Source: Saccharibacillus brassicae
GTDB taxonomy: Bacteria; Bacillota; Bacilli; Paenibacillales; Paenibacillaceae
Assembly (NCBI RefSeq): GCF_006542275.1
Contig: NZ_CP041217.1
Location: forward strand, 4,900,501-4,964,500
Direction: 5' to 3'
Length of the DNA: 64,000 bases
The notes beneath the pieces are model-generated. The model worked only from the letters and a program-made list of their open reading frames with translations. It did no database searches and was not told the DNA's origin. Shown in pieces: positions 18,279-27,358 of this stretch (the first letter of the stretch is position 1; the number at the start of each line of letters is the position of its first letter). The translations under genes and the position numbers were made by a program.

Positions 18279-19111
18279 ACACGATCATCAAGGCGACGTG
18301 GCAGGAGATGCTGCGCCGCAAAATGCTGCTCATTACGCTGGTGTTGACCGCGCTGTTTCTCGGCGTGTTCTGGTTTATCGCGGATACGGTAGCGCTCGAT
18401 AGCCGCAGCGGCGGCGATCTGCTCAGCCAGTTCGCCCGCCGCAGCGCGATTTTGTCGCTGGGCTTCTTTTTCGGAGGCTTCGTGATCGCTTTTCTGGCCA
18501 TTTTCAGTTCGTTTTCGGTCATCTCGGGCGAAGCGGAGCAGGGCGTGCTTCAATCGGTGCTGACCCGGCCGATTCCGCGCTGGAAGTGGTACGTCGGCCG
18601 CTGGATCGGCTACGTGTCGCTGATCGGAGGCTATGCGCTGCTGCTGTTTGCCGCCATGGTGCTGATCACGACCTTCCATGCCGGCATGACGCGCGATTAC
18701 GGCGATATCTTCACGTCGCTGCTGCTGTTCGTAGGCACCGTGCCGACGCTCGTCAGTTTGTCGATGCTCGGATCGAGCCTGTTCTCCGGCATCGGCAACG
18801 GCGTATTCATGACGATGCTGTACGGCGCGGGCTGGCTCGGGGGCATGGTGGAGAAAGTGCGCGGCTTCCTGCCGGTCGAGCCGCATGTGGAACAGACGCT
18901 GTCGCGCACCGGGGCGCTGCTGTCGCTGCTCATGCCGGCCGACGGCCTGAACCGCCGGATGCAGTACGTGCTGACGCAGGGCGCCGGGGAGACGATTCCT
19001 TTTCTGACCGGGGGCAGTCCGCCTTCGCAAACGTTCGTGGTCTATTCGATTTTTTTCACCCTGTTTGCGTTCGGCCTCGGATTGTGGTTATTTAAAAGAA
19101 AGGACTTTTAA
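18275..19111 (+). CDS. ABC-2 type transporter permease
   Basis: A 278-residue membrane protein with about six helices. It starts IKATWQEMLRRKMLLITLVL, has the SVISGEAEQGVLQSVLTRP loop common in ABC-2 permeases, and ends with a helix and a KRKDF tail. It overlaps the ATPase gene by four bases and completes the transporter. Last sure member of the sigma operon. Confidence 0.88.
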   Translation: MNTIIKATWQEMLRRKMLLITLVLTALFLGVFWFIADTVALDSRSGGDLLSQFARRSAILSLGFFFGGFVIAFLAIFSSFSVISGEAEQGVLQSVLTRPIPRWKWYVGRWIGYVSLIGGYALLLFAAMVLITTFHAGMTRDYGDIFTSLLLFVGTVPTLVSLSMLGSSLFSGIGNGVFMTMLYGAGWLGGMVEKVRGFLPVEPHVEQTLSRTGALLSLLMPADGLNRRMQYVLTQGAGETIPFLTGGSPPSQTFVVYSIFFTLFAFGLGLWLFKRKDF

Positions 19112-19189
19112 GCTTTTTTTCCGAGACTGTTCTGCATTCCGAGACTACCCTGCGTTTCCCGACTGTCCATATGAAGGGAGTGCCTGTTC

Positions 19190-19792
19190 ATGGGTCGACA
19201 AACGTACCAAATTCCGTTCGGAGCCGAGCCTGCCCGGCAATCGGTCAAAGGCACGCTGCTGTTCTACGATTCGTTCGAGGCGATCACCGACGAGCAACTG
19301 GAACAGGCCGCCGAAGTCGCGCTTGCCCGTTCGTTCGCGCAGCTGGTCCTGTATCCGCTGCACGAGGCGACGGTCAAGCGGCTTACCGGCGAAGCCGTCA
19401 GCGCTTTTTACAAACGAGACGACCGGCTGCACGAGTGGCGGCGCGATCAGCAGATCATGCGCAGCGTCACGGTGGAGAACTGGGACGGCAAACGCAAAAA
19501 GTATACGCCGCTCGAAGCGGCGCTGCGATTTGTAGACGAGAAGTATCCGTCGCCGCTATTTCTGTATCTGACCGCCGACACCGCCAACCGCTTCGCGTCG
19601 TTCGCCACGTTCGAAGAATGGATCGTGCGGATCCGGCTCGTGCTGGACGAAGCGCCGGAGCGCCCGCATCCGAGGCTTGAGCGATTCCGGCAGCGCTGGG
19701 ACACGGTCGACGAGCTGCTTGCGAAGCAGGCGCCGGCCGACGCGGAGAGCAAGCGTATCGCCAAGCATTCGGGCCACGGCGATTCCCGGTAA
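19190..19792 (+). CDS. Conserved hypothetical protein
   Basis: A 200-residue soluble protein that I do not recognise. It is rich in charged residues, with LEQAAEVALARSFAQLVLYP, PLHEATVKRLTGEAVSAFYK and SPLFLYLTADTANRFASF as its more ordered stretches. No signal peptide or membrane segment. ATG 19190 has AAGGGAG nine bases upstream. It lies 78 bases after the ABC permease and ends before a terminator, so it may be the tail of the sigma operon. Confidence 0.6.
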   Translation: MGRQTYQIPFGAEPARQSVKGTLLFYDSFEAITDEQLEQAAEVALARSFAQLVLYPLHEATVKRLTGEAVSAFYKRDDRLHEWRRDQQIMRSVTVENWDGKRKKYTPLEAALRFVDEKYPSPLFLYLTADTANRFASFATFEEWIVRIRLVLDEAPERPHPRLERFRQRWDTVDELLAKQAPADAESKRIAKHSGHGDSR

Positions 19793-19824
19793 GAGCAGGG
19801 CCGCCCGTGCCCGTGCGACGGCCC

Positions 19825-19858
19825 AACCGTTTCCCCGCTCGCGGAGAAACGGTTTTTT
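19825..19858 (+). terminator. Rho-independent terminator
   Basis: AACCGTTTC pairs with GAAACGGTT around an inner CCCGC/GCGGA, followed by six T. It closes the sigma-operon region. Confidence 0.8.
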
Positions 19859-20026
19859 GCTGTTTACCGGCATTTCCGCGCATTTTCACGTTATTTTCAA
19901 AAAAAATCAAAGCAGGGCTCGCCAACGAACGTTTTTACGGTTATAATGAAGGGTGGCCCTGTTCTATTGTAATCCGAGCAGCAAATTCCGGCCAAATCCG
20001 TCAGTTCAATGGAGGCTATTACCGCT

Positions 20027-21964
20027 TTGACCACTACTTATCCGTTTGCGTTCGATCCCGCGGCTCCGTTTTTGGAACAAGCTTCCGATTGGATCGCGGA
20101 CGTCTTTTACGATATTTTGCCCGAAGCCGGTTTTGAGACGCGCGATGAACAGATCTTCATGGCGTTCCAGCTGGAGCGTGCCTATAAAGAAAAAAGAACG
20201 ATTTTCGCCGAAGCGGGCGTCGGAACGGGCAAGACGCTCGTCTATCTGCTGTACGCCGCGCTGCATGCCCGGTATACGCGCAAGCCGGCTGTCATCGCCT
20301 GCGCCGACGAATCGCTGATCGAGCAGCTCGTGAAGCCGGAAGGCGACATCGCCAAGATCGCCCGGTACCTCGATCTCAACATCGACGTGCGGCTCGGCAA
20401 GTCCCAGGATCAATATCTGTGCCTCAACAAGCTCGAAGAAGTGCGCGGAGCGGGCGAGGAGGAGCAGGTGTTCCAGGAGATTTACGAGGAACTGCCGCCG
20501 TTCGTCCATTTCCCGGATACGCTGCAGGCGTTCTATCCGTACGGTAGCCGCAAAGACTATCCCGAGCTTGACGACAAGCAGTGGGACCGGGTCGGCTGGG
20601 ACGTGTTCCAGGACTGCCTGATCTGCCCGCGCCGCCACCGCTGCGGCCAGACGCTGTCGCGCGACCATTACCGCAAAGCGACCGACCTGATCGTCTGCTC
20701 GCACGACTTCTACATGGAACACGTATGGACGTTCGAAGCTCGCAAGCGCGAAGGCCAGCTGCCGCTGCTGCCCGAGCACAGCTCCGTCGTGTTCGACGAA
20801 GGCCATCTGCTGGAGACGGCCGCCCAGAGCGCGCTGACGTACAAGCTCAAGCATTCGGCGTTCGAGTCGATCGTCGTCCGGCTGCTCGAAGGCGAAGTGC
20901 GCGAATCGCTTGCGCTCGCGGTCGAACGTTCGATCGAGCGCAGCGACGACCTGTTCGAGCTGCTCGCCCGCTACAGCACGCCCGTTCCGGCTTCGGAGCG
21001 GAGCGAACTTCGACTGGCCGACGATCTGATGGCCGGCGTGGACCGGTTCCGCGCCGCCGTCGACGCGATTGAAGAAGAGATCGTGTTCGAGAGCGGCATG
21101 TTCAGCCTGGACGAATACCAGCTGCGCATCGTCGAGGAACATCTGGAGATGATGCAGACGGCGCTCGCGCTGTTCCGCAATCCGCAGCAGTTGATCTGCT
21201 GGACGCAGGACGACAGCGGCGATCTGACGCTCGTCCTGATGCCGAAGAAAGTGAAGGAGATTCTGAACGAGCGCGTCTTTTCCAAAAAGATGCCGATCAT
21301 CTTCTCCTCGGCCACTTTGTCGGCGGAGCAGTCGTTCGACTATATCGCGGACAGCCTCGGCGTGAGCGACTATCTGTCGTTCTCCGTCGCTTCGCCGTAC
21401 GATTACGAGCGCAGCATGAACGCTTCGCTGCATACGGAGACTTCCGTCGCGGCCAAGACCGATTACGTGCTCGAAGCGCTCCGGCGCCGGGAAGGCGGCT
21501 CGCTGCTGCTGTTCCCGTCGCGGGAAGAGCTGGATATTTTCCGCGCGGAAGCCGACTCCCGCGCGGAGTTCGCCGAATTCCCGATGCTGTACGAAGGCGA
21601 TGCGGAGATCAGCCGCCTGATCTCCGAGTTCCAGAACGGAACGTACGTCAACTTGTGCGCGGTCACGCTGTGGGAAGGACTCGACGTGCCGGGCGATTCG
21701 CTGAATCACGTCATCGTCTGGGAACTTCCGTTTCCTCCGAACGATCCTGTGTTCGCGGCCAAGCGCCGCGAATCCGCCGATCCGTTCGGCGAAGTGGACA
21801 TGCCGCACATGCTGCTCCGGCTTCGTCAGGGCATCGGCCGCTTGATCCGCACGAGCGGGGACAGCGGACGCGTCAGCATTTTCGGGCAAGCGATCCAACA
21901 ACAGAACGTGCGCGAAAGAATCGGCAGCCTGCTGCCGGTCAGCGCCGCAAAGGAGAATGAATAA
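20027..21964 (+). CDS. DinG/XPD-family ATP-dependent DNA helicase (YpvA-like)
   Basis: A 645-residue superfamily 2 helicase. Walker A is EAGVGTGKTLVYLL and motif II is VFDEGH (a DEGH box). Motif VI lies in LRLRQGIGRLIR. Cys residues at QYLCLNK and in DCLICPRRHRCGQT could form the 4Fe-4S cluster of the DinG/XPD group. Length matches Bacillus YpvA. The start is taken as TTG 20027 because GGAGG (20011-20015) lies 11 bases upstream and the protein then opens MTTTYPFAFDP; ATG 20009 has no ribosome binding site. The stop shares one base with the next start. A likely role is DNA repair or restart. Confidence 0.85.
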   Translation: MTTTYPFAFDPAAPFLEQASDWIADVFYDILPEAGFETRDEQIFMAFQLERAYKEKRTIFAEAGVGTGKTLVYLLYAALHARYTRKPAVIACADESLIEQLVKPEGDIAKIARYLDLNIDVRLGKSQDQYLCLNKLEEVRGAGEEEQVFQEIYEELPPFVHFPDTLQAFYPYGSRKDYPELDDKQWDRVGWDVFQDCLICPRRHRCGQTLSRDHYRKATDLIVCSHDFYMEHVWTFEARKREGQLPLLPEHSSVVFDEGHLLETAAQSALTYKLKHSAFESIVVRLLEGEVRESLALAVERSIERSDDLFELLARYSTPVPASERSELRLADDLMAGVDRFRAAVDAIEEEIVFESGMFSLDEYQLRIVEEHLEMMQTALALFRNPQQLICWTQDDSGDLTLVLMPKKVKEILNERVFSKKMPIIFSSATLSAEQSFDYIADSLGVSDYLSFSVASPYDYERSMNASLHTETSVAAKTDYVLEALRRREGGSLLLFPSREELDIFRAEADSRAEFAEFPMLYEGDAEISRLISEFQNGTYVNLCAVTLWEGLDVPGDSLNHVIVWELPFPPNDPVFAAKRRESADPFGEVDMPHMLLRLRQGIGRLIRTSGDSGRVSIFGQAIQQQNVRERIGSLLPVSAAKENE

Positions 21965-22260
21965 TGGAATTTACGGAGTATACGGTTGAGAAGATCAGAG
22001 ACGCTTTCGGAATCGTGCAGGGGGAACGTTACGAGTTCCTGATGGAGATGGAAGTGGACGAAGAAGACGAATTGTATACGCCGCAAGGTCTCCGGCTGCG
22101 TGTGCTGTACGGCGTGAACGGCGAAGAGAGACGGATCATCAAGCACGAGATCATCGAGCGCGGCACGCAAAAAGTGCTGGAATTCGATCTCGAAGACGAC
22201 GAGCTGGAAGAAACGAAAGCTTTCTGCGCGGCGCATTACATGGAAGCCGAGAAGCAGTAA
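21964..22260 (+). CDS. Small acidic protein (DUF6509-like)
   Basis: A 98-residue, strongly acidic cytoplasmic protein (EVDEEDELYTPQGLRL, EFDLEDDELEETKAF). It looks like the short Bacillales family DUF6509, sometimes mislabelled pullulanase; this is from memory. Its ATG overlaps the helicase stop by one base, so it is probably translationally coupled. Function unknown. Confidence 0.65.
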   Translation: MEFTEYTVEKIRDAFGIVQGERYEFLMEMEVDEEDELYTPQGLRLRVLYGVNGEERRIIKHEIIERGTQKVLEFDLEDDELEETKAFCAAHYMEAEKQ

Positions 22261-22314
22261 TCCGCTGCGGCTTCAGGCGGCCCCGGCGGCTTGATGCCGC
22301 TCGGCGTTCCGGCG

Positions 22315-22357
22315 AAAAGCCCCGATGTTTCCCTCAAGGGAAGCATCGGGGCTTTTT
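22315..22357. terminator. Terminator between convergent genes
   Basis: AAAGCCCCGATG pairs with CATCGGGGCTTT, with TTCCC/GGGAA inside and loop TCAA. T follows on the plus strand and A precedes, so it can serve both the helicase unit and the minus-strand gene. Confidence 0.88.
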
Positions 22358-22391
22358 GTCGCGTCCGAAGATTCGGGTTGTTCGCGAAGGA

Positions 22392-23081
22392 CTACGACAC
22401 GTCCCCGTCGAGTTCCAGCATCAGCAGGCTGATATCGTCTTCGAACGCCCAGTCGAGATACGCCGCCTTGAGTTTGCGGCTCAGCAGCTTCTCGATCGGC
22501 AGCTGTTCGAGGAAGCTGTCGAGCTCTACTTCCCGCTTCGTCACGCGCAGCTGGTTGTTGAAGCCTTTTTTGACCAGGCGCTTTTCGAGGCTGATCATCA
22601 ATCCGTAACGCAGAATCATGACGAAGCGCCCGTCCATGCGAAAAGATTCGATGCCGAGCGGAGGTTTTTGCACGCTGCTCGTCACGAGATCCACCTGCTG
22701 ATGCAGGTCGGCTTTGCCGGCGTACAAATCTTCGGGCATCGCTTCAATGACCGGATGGAAAAAGACGGCGATCATGGCTGTGTTCGTGCCGGATTTCCAG
22801 TCGATGAATACATTGGATACCTTTTTGTCCGAAGAAGCTTCGATTTTGGGCTTGAGCGACGGATAGATGAACTGGTCCAGCAGAATATGGATATGCGTGT
22901 ACCGTTCGTCCGGGTCATCGGGCAGCCGGCTGTCGCGCGCGTCGATCAATCCGTGCAGCAGGAACACGACGCAGCGTTCGTTCGAATAAATTTCCGTAGA
23001 CTCGGGAGGTTTACCGAATTGGCTTTTGCAAAGAAGGTCGGAATACGTCTCCAGCGAAGTGAACGATTCGGTTTCGGGCAT
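22392..23081 (-). CDS. Hypothetical protein, 229 residues
   Basis: A soluble protein I do not recognise. It has a central beta-rich region (VFIDWKSGTNTAMIAVFFHP) and ends LDWAFEDDISLLMLELDGDV. This tail faintly resembles the IDEAL motif of some Bacillus proteins, but not convincingly. The start is well supported: AAGGAG lies eight bases before ATG 23081. It is a single-gene unit, divergent from the GGDEF gene. Confidence 0.6.
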   Translation of the reverse strand: MPETESFTSLETYSDLLCKSQFGKPPESTEIYSNERCVVFLLHGLIDARDSRLPDDPDERYTHIHILLDQFIYPSLKPKIEASSDKKVSNVFIDWKSGTNTAMIAVFFHPVIEAMPEDLYAGKADLHQQVDLVTSSVQKPPLGIESFRMDGRFVMILRYGLMISLEKRLVKKGFNNQLRVTKREVELDSFLEQLPIEKLLSRKLKAAYLDWAFEDDISLLMLELDGDVS

Positions 23082-23279
23082 GGTAAAGACTCCTTTCGCG
23101 GAAAAAGTCAGGGAACATGGACACGCTCAAAAAACCCTTACACGCAAATTAACCGAAAATCCGGACGATTCAACCGCTCAGCGTCTATTTTTGGCGAAAT
23201 ACCGTTTAGAATCGGGCAAATGATTCCGATATGTAAGAAAGAAGCCCAAATCGAAGCGGCGCAAAGAGAGGGAACAACC

Positions 23280-24341
23280 ATGATTCGCGACTTATTCATC
23301 AACTTTTGCCTGCTGTCCACCTTTTTGTTTTTCGGAGATATGGCATACGGCAGGCTGCGCGCGCTGCTGAAGCCCAAGCCGTGGATGCTCAACGTCATGT
23401 ACGGTATCGGCTTGGGCTTTTTCGGCGTCCTGCAGCTGATCTTCACTTTCGAGATGCCCAACGGCATGCTGCTCGATTTTCGCCAGCTGTCGATCATGGT
23501 CGCAGCGGGCGTGGGCGGACCGTGGGCAGCCGTCATTGCGGCGGCGCTGATCGGCACGGGCCGCGTCCTGATCGCGGGCGGATTCACCCCGGCTTCGATG
23601 CTGGGTCTGGTCGCCACGCTGCTGACGATCGCTTTCGTCCTGCCGGCGTTTCTGGTCCGGGGATCGTTCCGCTTCCAGTGGACGCTTGCGTCGGTGTTGA
23701 CGACGCTGCTTGCGGCCGGGCTGCTGCTGTTCCGGCTGGGCGATTCGGCCCTGACCCTGATCGCGCTGCTCGGCGCCCTGCAGACGGCCGGCTGCGTGTT
23801 CACGTACCAGATGATCGTCCATCTGCGCAGCACGCGCCGCATACAGGATACGCTCAAGCAGGATATCGAGCACGATTTCCTGACCGGGCTGTACAATTCG
23901 CGCGGCTTCGAATCGAGATACCGGATGGCGCTCGCTTCCAAAAGCCCGTTCGCGCTGCTGCTGCTCGATATCGACCATTTCAAAAAAGTGAATGACACGT
24001 ACGGCCACCCGGCCGGCGACGCGGTGCTCGAACAGCTCGGCAAGCTGATCCGCGAGCATGTGCGCAAGATCGGCTGCGCTTCGCGCAAAGGAGGCGAGGA
24101 GTTCGCGGTCATCCTCCGTCCGTGCGACGCGAAGTGGGCGATCGACCAGGCCGACAAGCTGCGCAGGCAGATCGAACAGACGCCGTTCCTGCTGCCCGAC
24201 GGACGCCTGATCCCGATCACGATCTCGATCGGCATCGGCCTGTATCCGCGCTTCGCGGAAGGCGAATTGATCGAACGTACCGACCGGGCGCTGTATCAGG
24301 CCAAGCAGGAAGGACGGAACCGAGGCGTGTTGGCGGGATAG
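23280..24341 (+). CDS. Membrane diguanylate cyclase (5TM-5TMR_LYT + GGDEF)
   Basis: A 353-residue protein. Residues 1-180 form five or six membrane helices of the 5TMR_LYT sensor type (MPNGMLLDFRQLSIMVAAGV). The GGDEF domain (about 190-350) has an intact active site GGEEF at 271-275 and the substrate stretch LLLDIDHFKKVNDTYGHPAG, so it should make cyclic di-GMP. The upstream RxxD inhibitory site is absent. ATG 23280 is chosen because a GAGAGGGAA site is present; longer in-frame codons reach back through the divergent gene and are not coding. Signal unknown. Confidence 0.88.
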   Translation: MIRDLFINFCLLSTFLFFGDMAYGRLRALLKPKPWMLNVMYGIGLGFFGVLQLIFTFEMPNGMLLDFRQLSIMVAAGVGGPWAAVIAAALIGTGRVLIAGGFTPASMLGLVATLLTIAFVLPAFLVRGSFRFQWTLASVLTTLLAAGLLLFRLGDSALTLIALLGALQTAGCVFTYQMIVHLRSTRRIQDTLKQDIEHDFLTGLYNSRGFESRYRMALASKSPFALLLLDIDHFKKVNDTYGHPAGDAVLEQLGKLIREHVRKIGCASRKGGEEFAVILRPCDAKWAIDQADKLRRQIEQTPFLLPDGRLIPITISIGIGLYPRFAEGELIERTDRALYQAKQEGRNRGVLAG

Positions 24342-24511
24342 GAGGTTCAAGTCCGGCCGAACCGAATCGCTGCACGGACAGAAGCCTTGCGAAAGGCTTC
24401 TTTTTCGTTCGGATTTGTCCGAATGGTGTCCAAAGATGCTCGCCGCCTGCGGACATGCTACGATACAGGTACGCACAAAGCCGGCGCAGCGCCGGAGAAG
24501 GAAGGTCGACC

Positions 24512-26917
24512 ATGCTTCAGCTTCAGCACATTTTCAAAACCTACACGACCGGCGACTTCACACAGACCGCGCTCGACGACGTCAGTCTTTCTTTTCGCGC
24601 CAATGAATTCGTGGCTATTCTCGGACCGAGCGGTTCGGGCAAAACGACCTGCCTCAACCTGATCGGAGGGCTCGACCGGTACGACGAAGGCGATCTGCGC
24701 ATCAACGGCATGTCCACGCGGCAGTTCAAAGACCGCGACTGGGACGCTTACCGCAACAACAGCGTCGGATTCGTGTTCCAGAACTATAACCTGATCTCGC
24801 ATATGAGTGTGATCGGCAACGTCGAAATGGGCATGACGCTCAGCGGGATCGAGCCGTCCGTCCGTCGTCGCCAAGCCGAAGAAGTGCTTGAACGCGTAGG
24901 TTTGCGCGACCATATGCACAAAAAGCCGGGGCAGCTCTCGGGCGGACAGATGCAGCGCGTCGCGATCGCGCGGGCGCTCGCGAACGACCCGGACATCATT
25001 CTGGCCGACGAGCCGACAGGCGCGCTCGATACGACGACAAGCGGGCAGATCATGGACCTGATCCGCGAGATCGCCGGCGACAAGCTCGTCGTCATGGTGA
25101 CGCACAACCCGGAACTCGCCGAACGTTACGCCGACCGGATCGTCCAGTTCCGCGACGGGCAGGTCGTCTCGGACAGCAATCCGCCGGAAGACGAGTCCGC
25201 CGCGTCCGATTACAGCCTCAAAAAGACGGCCATGAGCTATCTCACCGCGCTCAAGCTGTCCGGCCGCAACATCGCGACCAAAAAATGGCGCACCGCGCTG
25301 ACCGCGTTCGCGTCGAGCATCGGAATCATCGGCATCGCGCTGATCCTGTCGCTCTCAAACGGCTTCGACCGGCAGATCAGCAAGTACGAATCGGGGGCGC
25401 TCTCGAACTTCCCCGTGACGATCAGCCGCACGGCGGCGAATATCGATTTCACCCAGCCGCCGCCGGGCACGCCGGGCGGCGACGATGTGGCGCTGCCGGA
25501 GTTCCCGCAGGAAGCGCAGGTGTATCCGTACGACCCGACGCTTAATACGGTGCTGCACCGCAACAACATTACGGATCAATACCTGGATTATCTCGACGGG
25601 ATCGACCCGAAGCTGCTGGACGCGATCTCGCTGTCCCGCGAAGCGAATCTGAACGTGCTCAAGCGGCCGGATGGCGCGAAAGCGTCGAACGTCGACTTGG
25701 GCGAAGCCGCGTTTACGACGTATCCGTCGAAGCCGGCAGGCGTATCCGGACCCAGCTATGTAGAGCAGGTATACGACGTGCTGGCCGGAGAGTACCCGAC
25801 CCGACCGACCGATCTCGTCCTGGTCGTCGATGCGTACAACCGCGTCGAGACGTCGACGCTCGAAGCGCTCGGCTTCGATTACGAAGCGTCGGCCGTCGAT
25901 TTCGGGCAGATCGTCGGTTCGACGTTCAAGCTGATTCCGAACGACAAATTTTATACCCGCCAAGCGGGCGGACTGTTCGTGCCGGCCGCCGCTTCGCGCT
26001 TGGATGCCCTGTACGACGATCCCGAGGCGACGACGCTTGCGATCGTGGGCATCGTGCGGGAACGGCAGGATTCGCCGATGTCCACAATGGACCCCGGCAT
26101 CGCCTACTCGGACGAACTCGCCGAACAATTTATCGCGAGCGCGCAATCTTCCGCCGTCGCAATCGCCCAGAAGAACAACCAGGCGGTCAATATCGTCAGC
26201 GGCAGGCCGTTCAGCCGCGCGGGAGCGTTCTCCGAGTTCGGCGGCATGAATTTTGGGCCTCCCGGCATGGGCGGCGGATCGGCTTCGGCAGCCGTCGATC
26301 CGGCCGACGCGGCCACGCCGCAGCAGGCGCTGGCCGCGCTCGGAGCATCCGCCCAGCCGGCTTCTGTCTCGCTGTACCCGAAAGATTTTAACGCCAAAGA
26401 AGGCATCGTCGACTACCTCGACACCTGGAACGTTGGCAAAGAATCCGACGAACAGGTCGTCTACACCGATCTGGCTGCGACCGTGACGAGCCTGTCGAGC
26501 GGCATCATGAACGGTATCACGATCGTGCTGATCGCGTTCGCTTCGATCTCGTTGTTCGTGTCGCTGATCATGATCGGCATCATCACGTACATTTCCGTGC
26601 TGGAGCGAACCAAAGAGATCGGCGTGCTGCGGGCGCTCGGCGCCCGCAAAAAAGACATCACCCGCGTGTTCAACGCCGAGACGTTTATTATCGGAGCGGC
26701 GTCCGGCCTGCTCGGCATCGGCATCGCGTACCTGTTGACGCTGCCGGTCAATGCCGTGCTGAAGTCGATGACCGACCTGTCGGGCGTCGCGGTGCTTGAT
26801 CCGCTGCATGCGCTGCTGCTCGTCGTGCTCAGCGTGGCGCTGACGATGCTCGGCGGATTCATCCCGGCCAAGTTCGCGTCGCGCAAAGATCCGGTGGCCG
26901 CGCTGCGCAGCGAATAA
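24512..26917 (+). CDS. MacB-like fused ABC transporter (ATPase + FtsX permease)
   Basis: An 801-residue fusion. The N-terminal ATPase (1-230) has Walker A GPSGSGKTT, signature LSGGQMQRVAIARAL and Walker B ILADEPTGALD. A first helix near 270 (TALTAFASSIGIIGIALILS) is followed by a large extracytoplasmic region (about 295-670) and three C-terminal helices with the FtsX motif ERTKEIGVLRALGARKKDIT. Such proteins usually drive conformational work or export of peptides across the envelope. ATG 24512 has GAAGGAAGG upstream. No separate partner is near except a tiny cationic peptide gene downstream. Confidence 0.9.
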   Translation: MLQLQHIFKTYTTGDFTQTALDDVSLSFRANEFVAILGPSGSGKTTCLNLIGGLDRYDEGDLRINGMSTRQFKDRDWDAYRNNSVGFVFQNYNLISHMSVIGNVEMGMTLSGIEPSVRRRQAEEVLERVGLRDHMHKKPGQLSGGQMQRVAIARALANDPDIILADEPTGALDTTTSGQIMDLIREIAGDKLVVMVTHNPELAERYADRIVQFRDGQVVSDSNPPEDESAASDYSLKKTAMSYLTALKLSGRNIATKKWRTALTAFASSIGIIGIALILSLSNGFDRQISKYESGALSNFPVTISRTAANIDFTQPPPGTPGGDDVALPEFPQEAQVYPYDPTLNTVLHRNNITDQYLDYLDGIDPKLLDAISLSREANLNVLKRPDGAKASNVDLGEAAFTTYPSKPAGVSGPSYVEQVYDVLAGEYPTRPTDLVLVVDAYNRVETSTLEALGFDYEASAVDFGQIVGSTFKLIPNDKFYTRQAGGLFVPAAASRLDALYDDPEATTLAIVGIVRERQDSPMSTMDPGIAYSDELAEQFIASAQSSAVAIAQKNNQAVNIVSGRPFSRAGAFSEFGGMNFGPPGMGGGSASAAVDPADAATPQQALAALGASAQPASVSLYPKDFNAKEGIVDYLDTWNVGKESDEQVVYTDLAATVTSLSSGIMNGITIVLIAFASISLFVSLIMIGIITYISVLERTKEIGVLRALGARKKDITRVFNAETFIIGAASGLLGIGIAYLLTLPVNAVLKSMTDLSGVAVLDPLHALLLVVLSVALTMLGGFIPAKFASRKDPVAALRSE

Positions 26918-27082
26918 GCGGGAACAAGCGGCGAATAAGCAGCACCCGGTGATTTTGCCGAAGTCGGCGTGGGAAATAAAGGAAAGCGCCGACCTGTTTC
27001 GCCGCTGGGCCGTTTGGGGAAAAAGCAGTAGAGCAAGCCGGCCCCGGCCGGATTCACTTTCCCGACGAGGAGGAGATCCATC

Positions 27083-27181
27083 ATGAGAAAACTTCTGCGT
27101 ACGGTCGGAACGATCGTTACCGTCGTCACGACTGCCAAACAAGTCATCAATCTGGTTCAAGGCATGCGCAAAAAGCGCTAA
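27083..27181 (+). CDS. Small cationic peptide, 32 residues
   Basis: A short gene with a strong AGGAGGAG site (27068-27075) seven bases before ATG 27083, and a perfect terminator 14 bases after its stop. The product starts MRKLLRTVGTIVTVV, has a mid hydrophobic/Thr-rich stretch, and ends QGMRKKR, giving seven or eight positive charges and none negative. It could be a membrane-active or membrane-associated peptide. It lies 165 bases after the fused ABC gene. I do not recognise the family. Confidence 0.6.
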   Translation: MRKLLRTVGTIVTVVTTAKQVINLVQGMRKKR

Positions 27182-27194
27182 GATCCTGACCGGC

Positions 27195-27219
27195 AAAGCC
27201 CCTGCACAGGGGCTTTTTT
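27195..27219 (+). terminator. Rho-independent terminator
   Basis: AAAGCCCCTG / CAGGGGCTTT stem with a two-base centre and a run of six T, closing the small peptide gene. Confidence 0.9.
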
Positions 27220-27258
27220 ATTTGGGGAGACAGCGGGGACCCGTTTTGAAAAGAAAGG

Positions 27259-27300
27259 TTGACAGCAGATTGATTTTATATTATCTTTAATTCAAGAGAT
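27259..27300 (+). promoter_or_regulatory. Promoter of the MarR gene with MhqR-like operator
   Basis: TTGACA (27259-27264), 16 bases, TTATCT (27281-27286). Overlapping the -10 is TATCTTTAATTCAAGAGA (27282-27299), an imperfect inverted repeat that agrees well with the MhqR box of Bacillus subtilis as I remember it (tATCTcgaAtTCgAGATa). This suggests autorepression by the gene that follows. Confidence 0.65.
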
Positions 27301-27358
27301 TCGAATTAAAAGAAATACGCCGGGAAAAAATCAACTACACTCAAGGAGGTGAATTCAA

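Noticed and set aside
19940-19960. LexA box in front of the helicase gene (CGAACGTTTTT)
   Set aside because: Only one half of the Bacillus LexA palindrome is present.
20006-21901. Long minus-strand frame opposite the DinG helicase, and similar ones opposite the fused ABC, 5'-nucleotidase and secreted protein genes
   Set aside because: All have the same skewed composition and no starts with ribosome sites; the plus or minus partner in each case has recognised domains.
22356-23279. N-terminal extension of the GGDEF protein
   Set aside because: The frame is open but runs antisense through the divergent 229-residue gene; the membrane protein starts properly at 23280.
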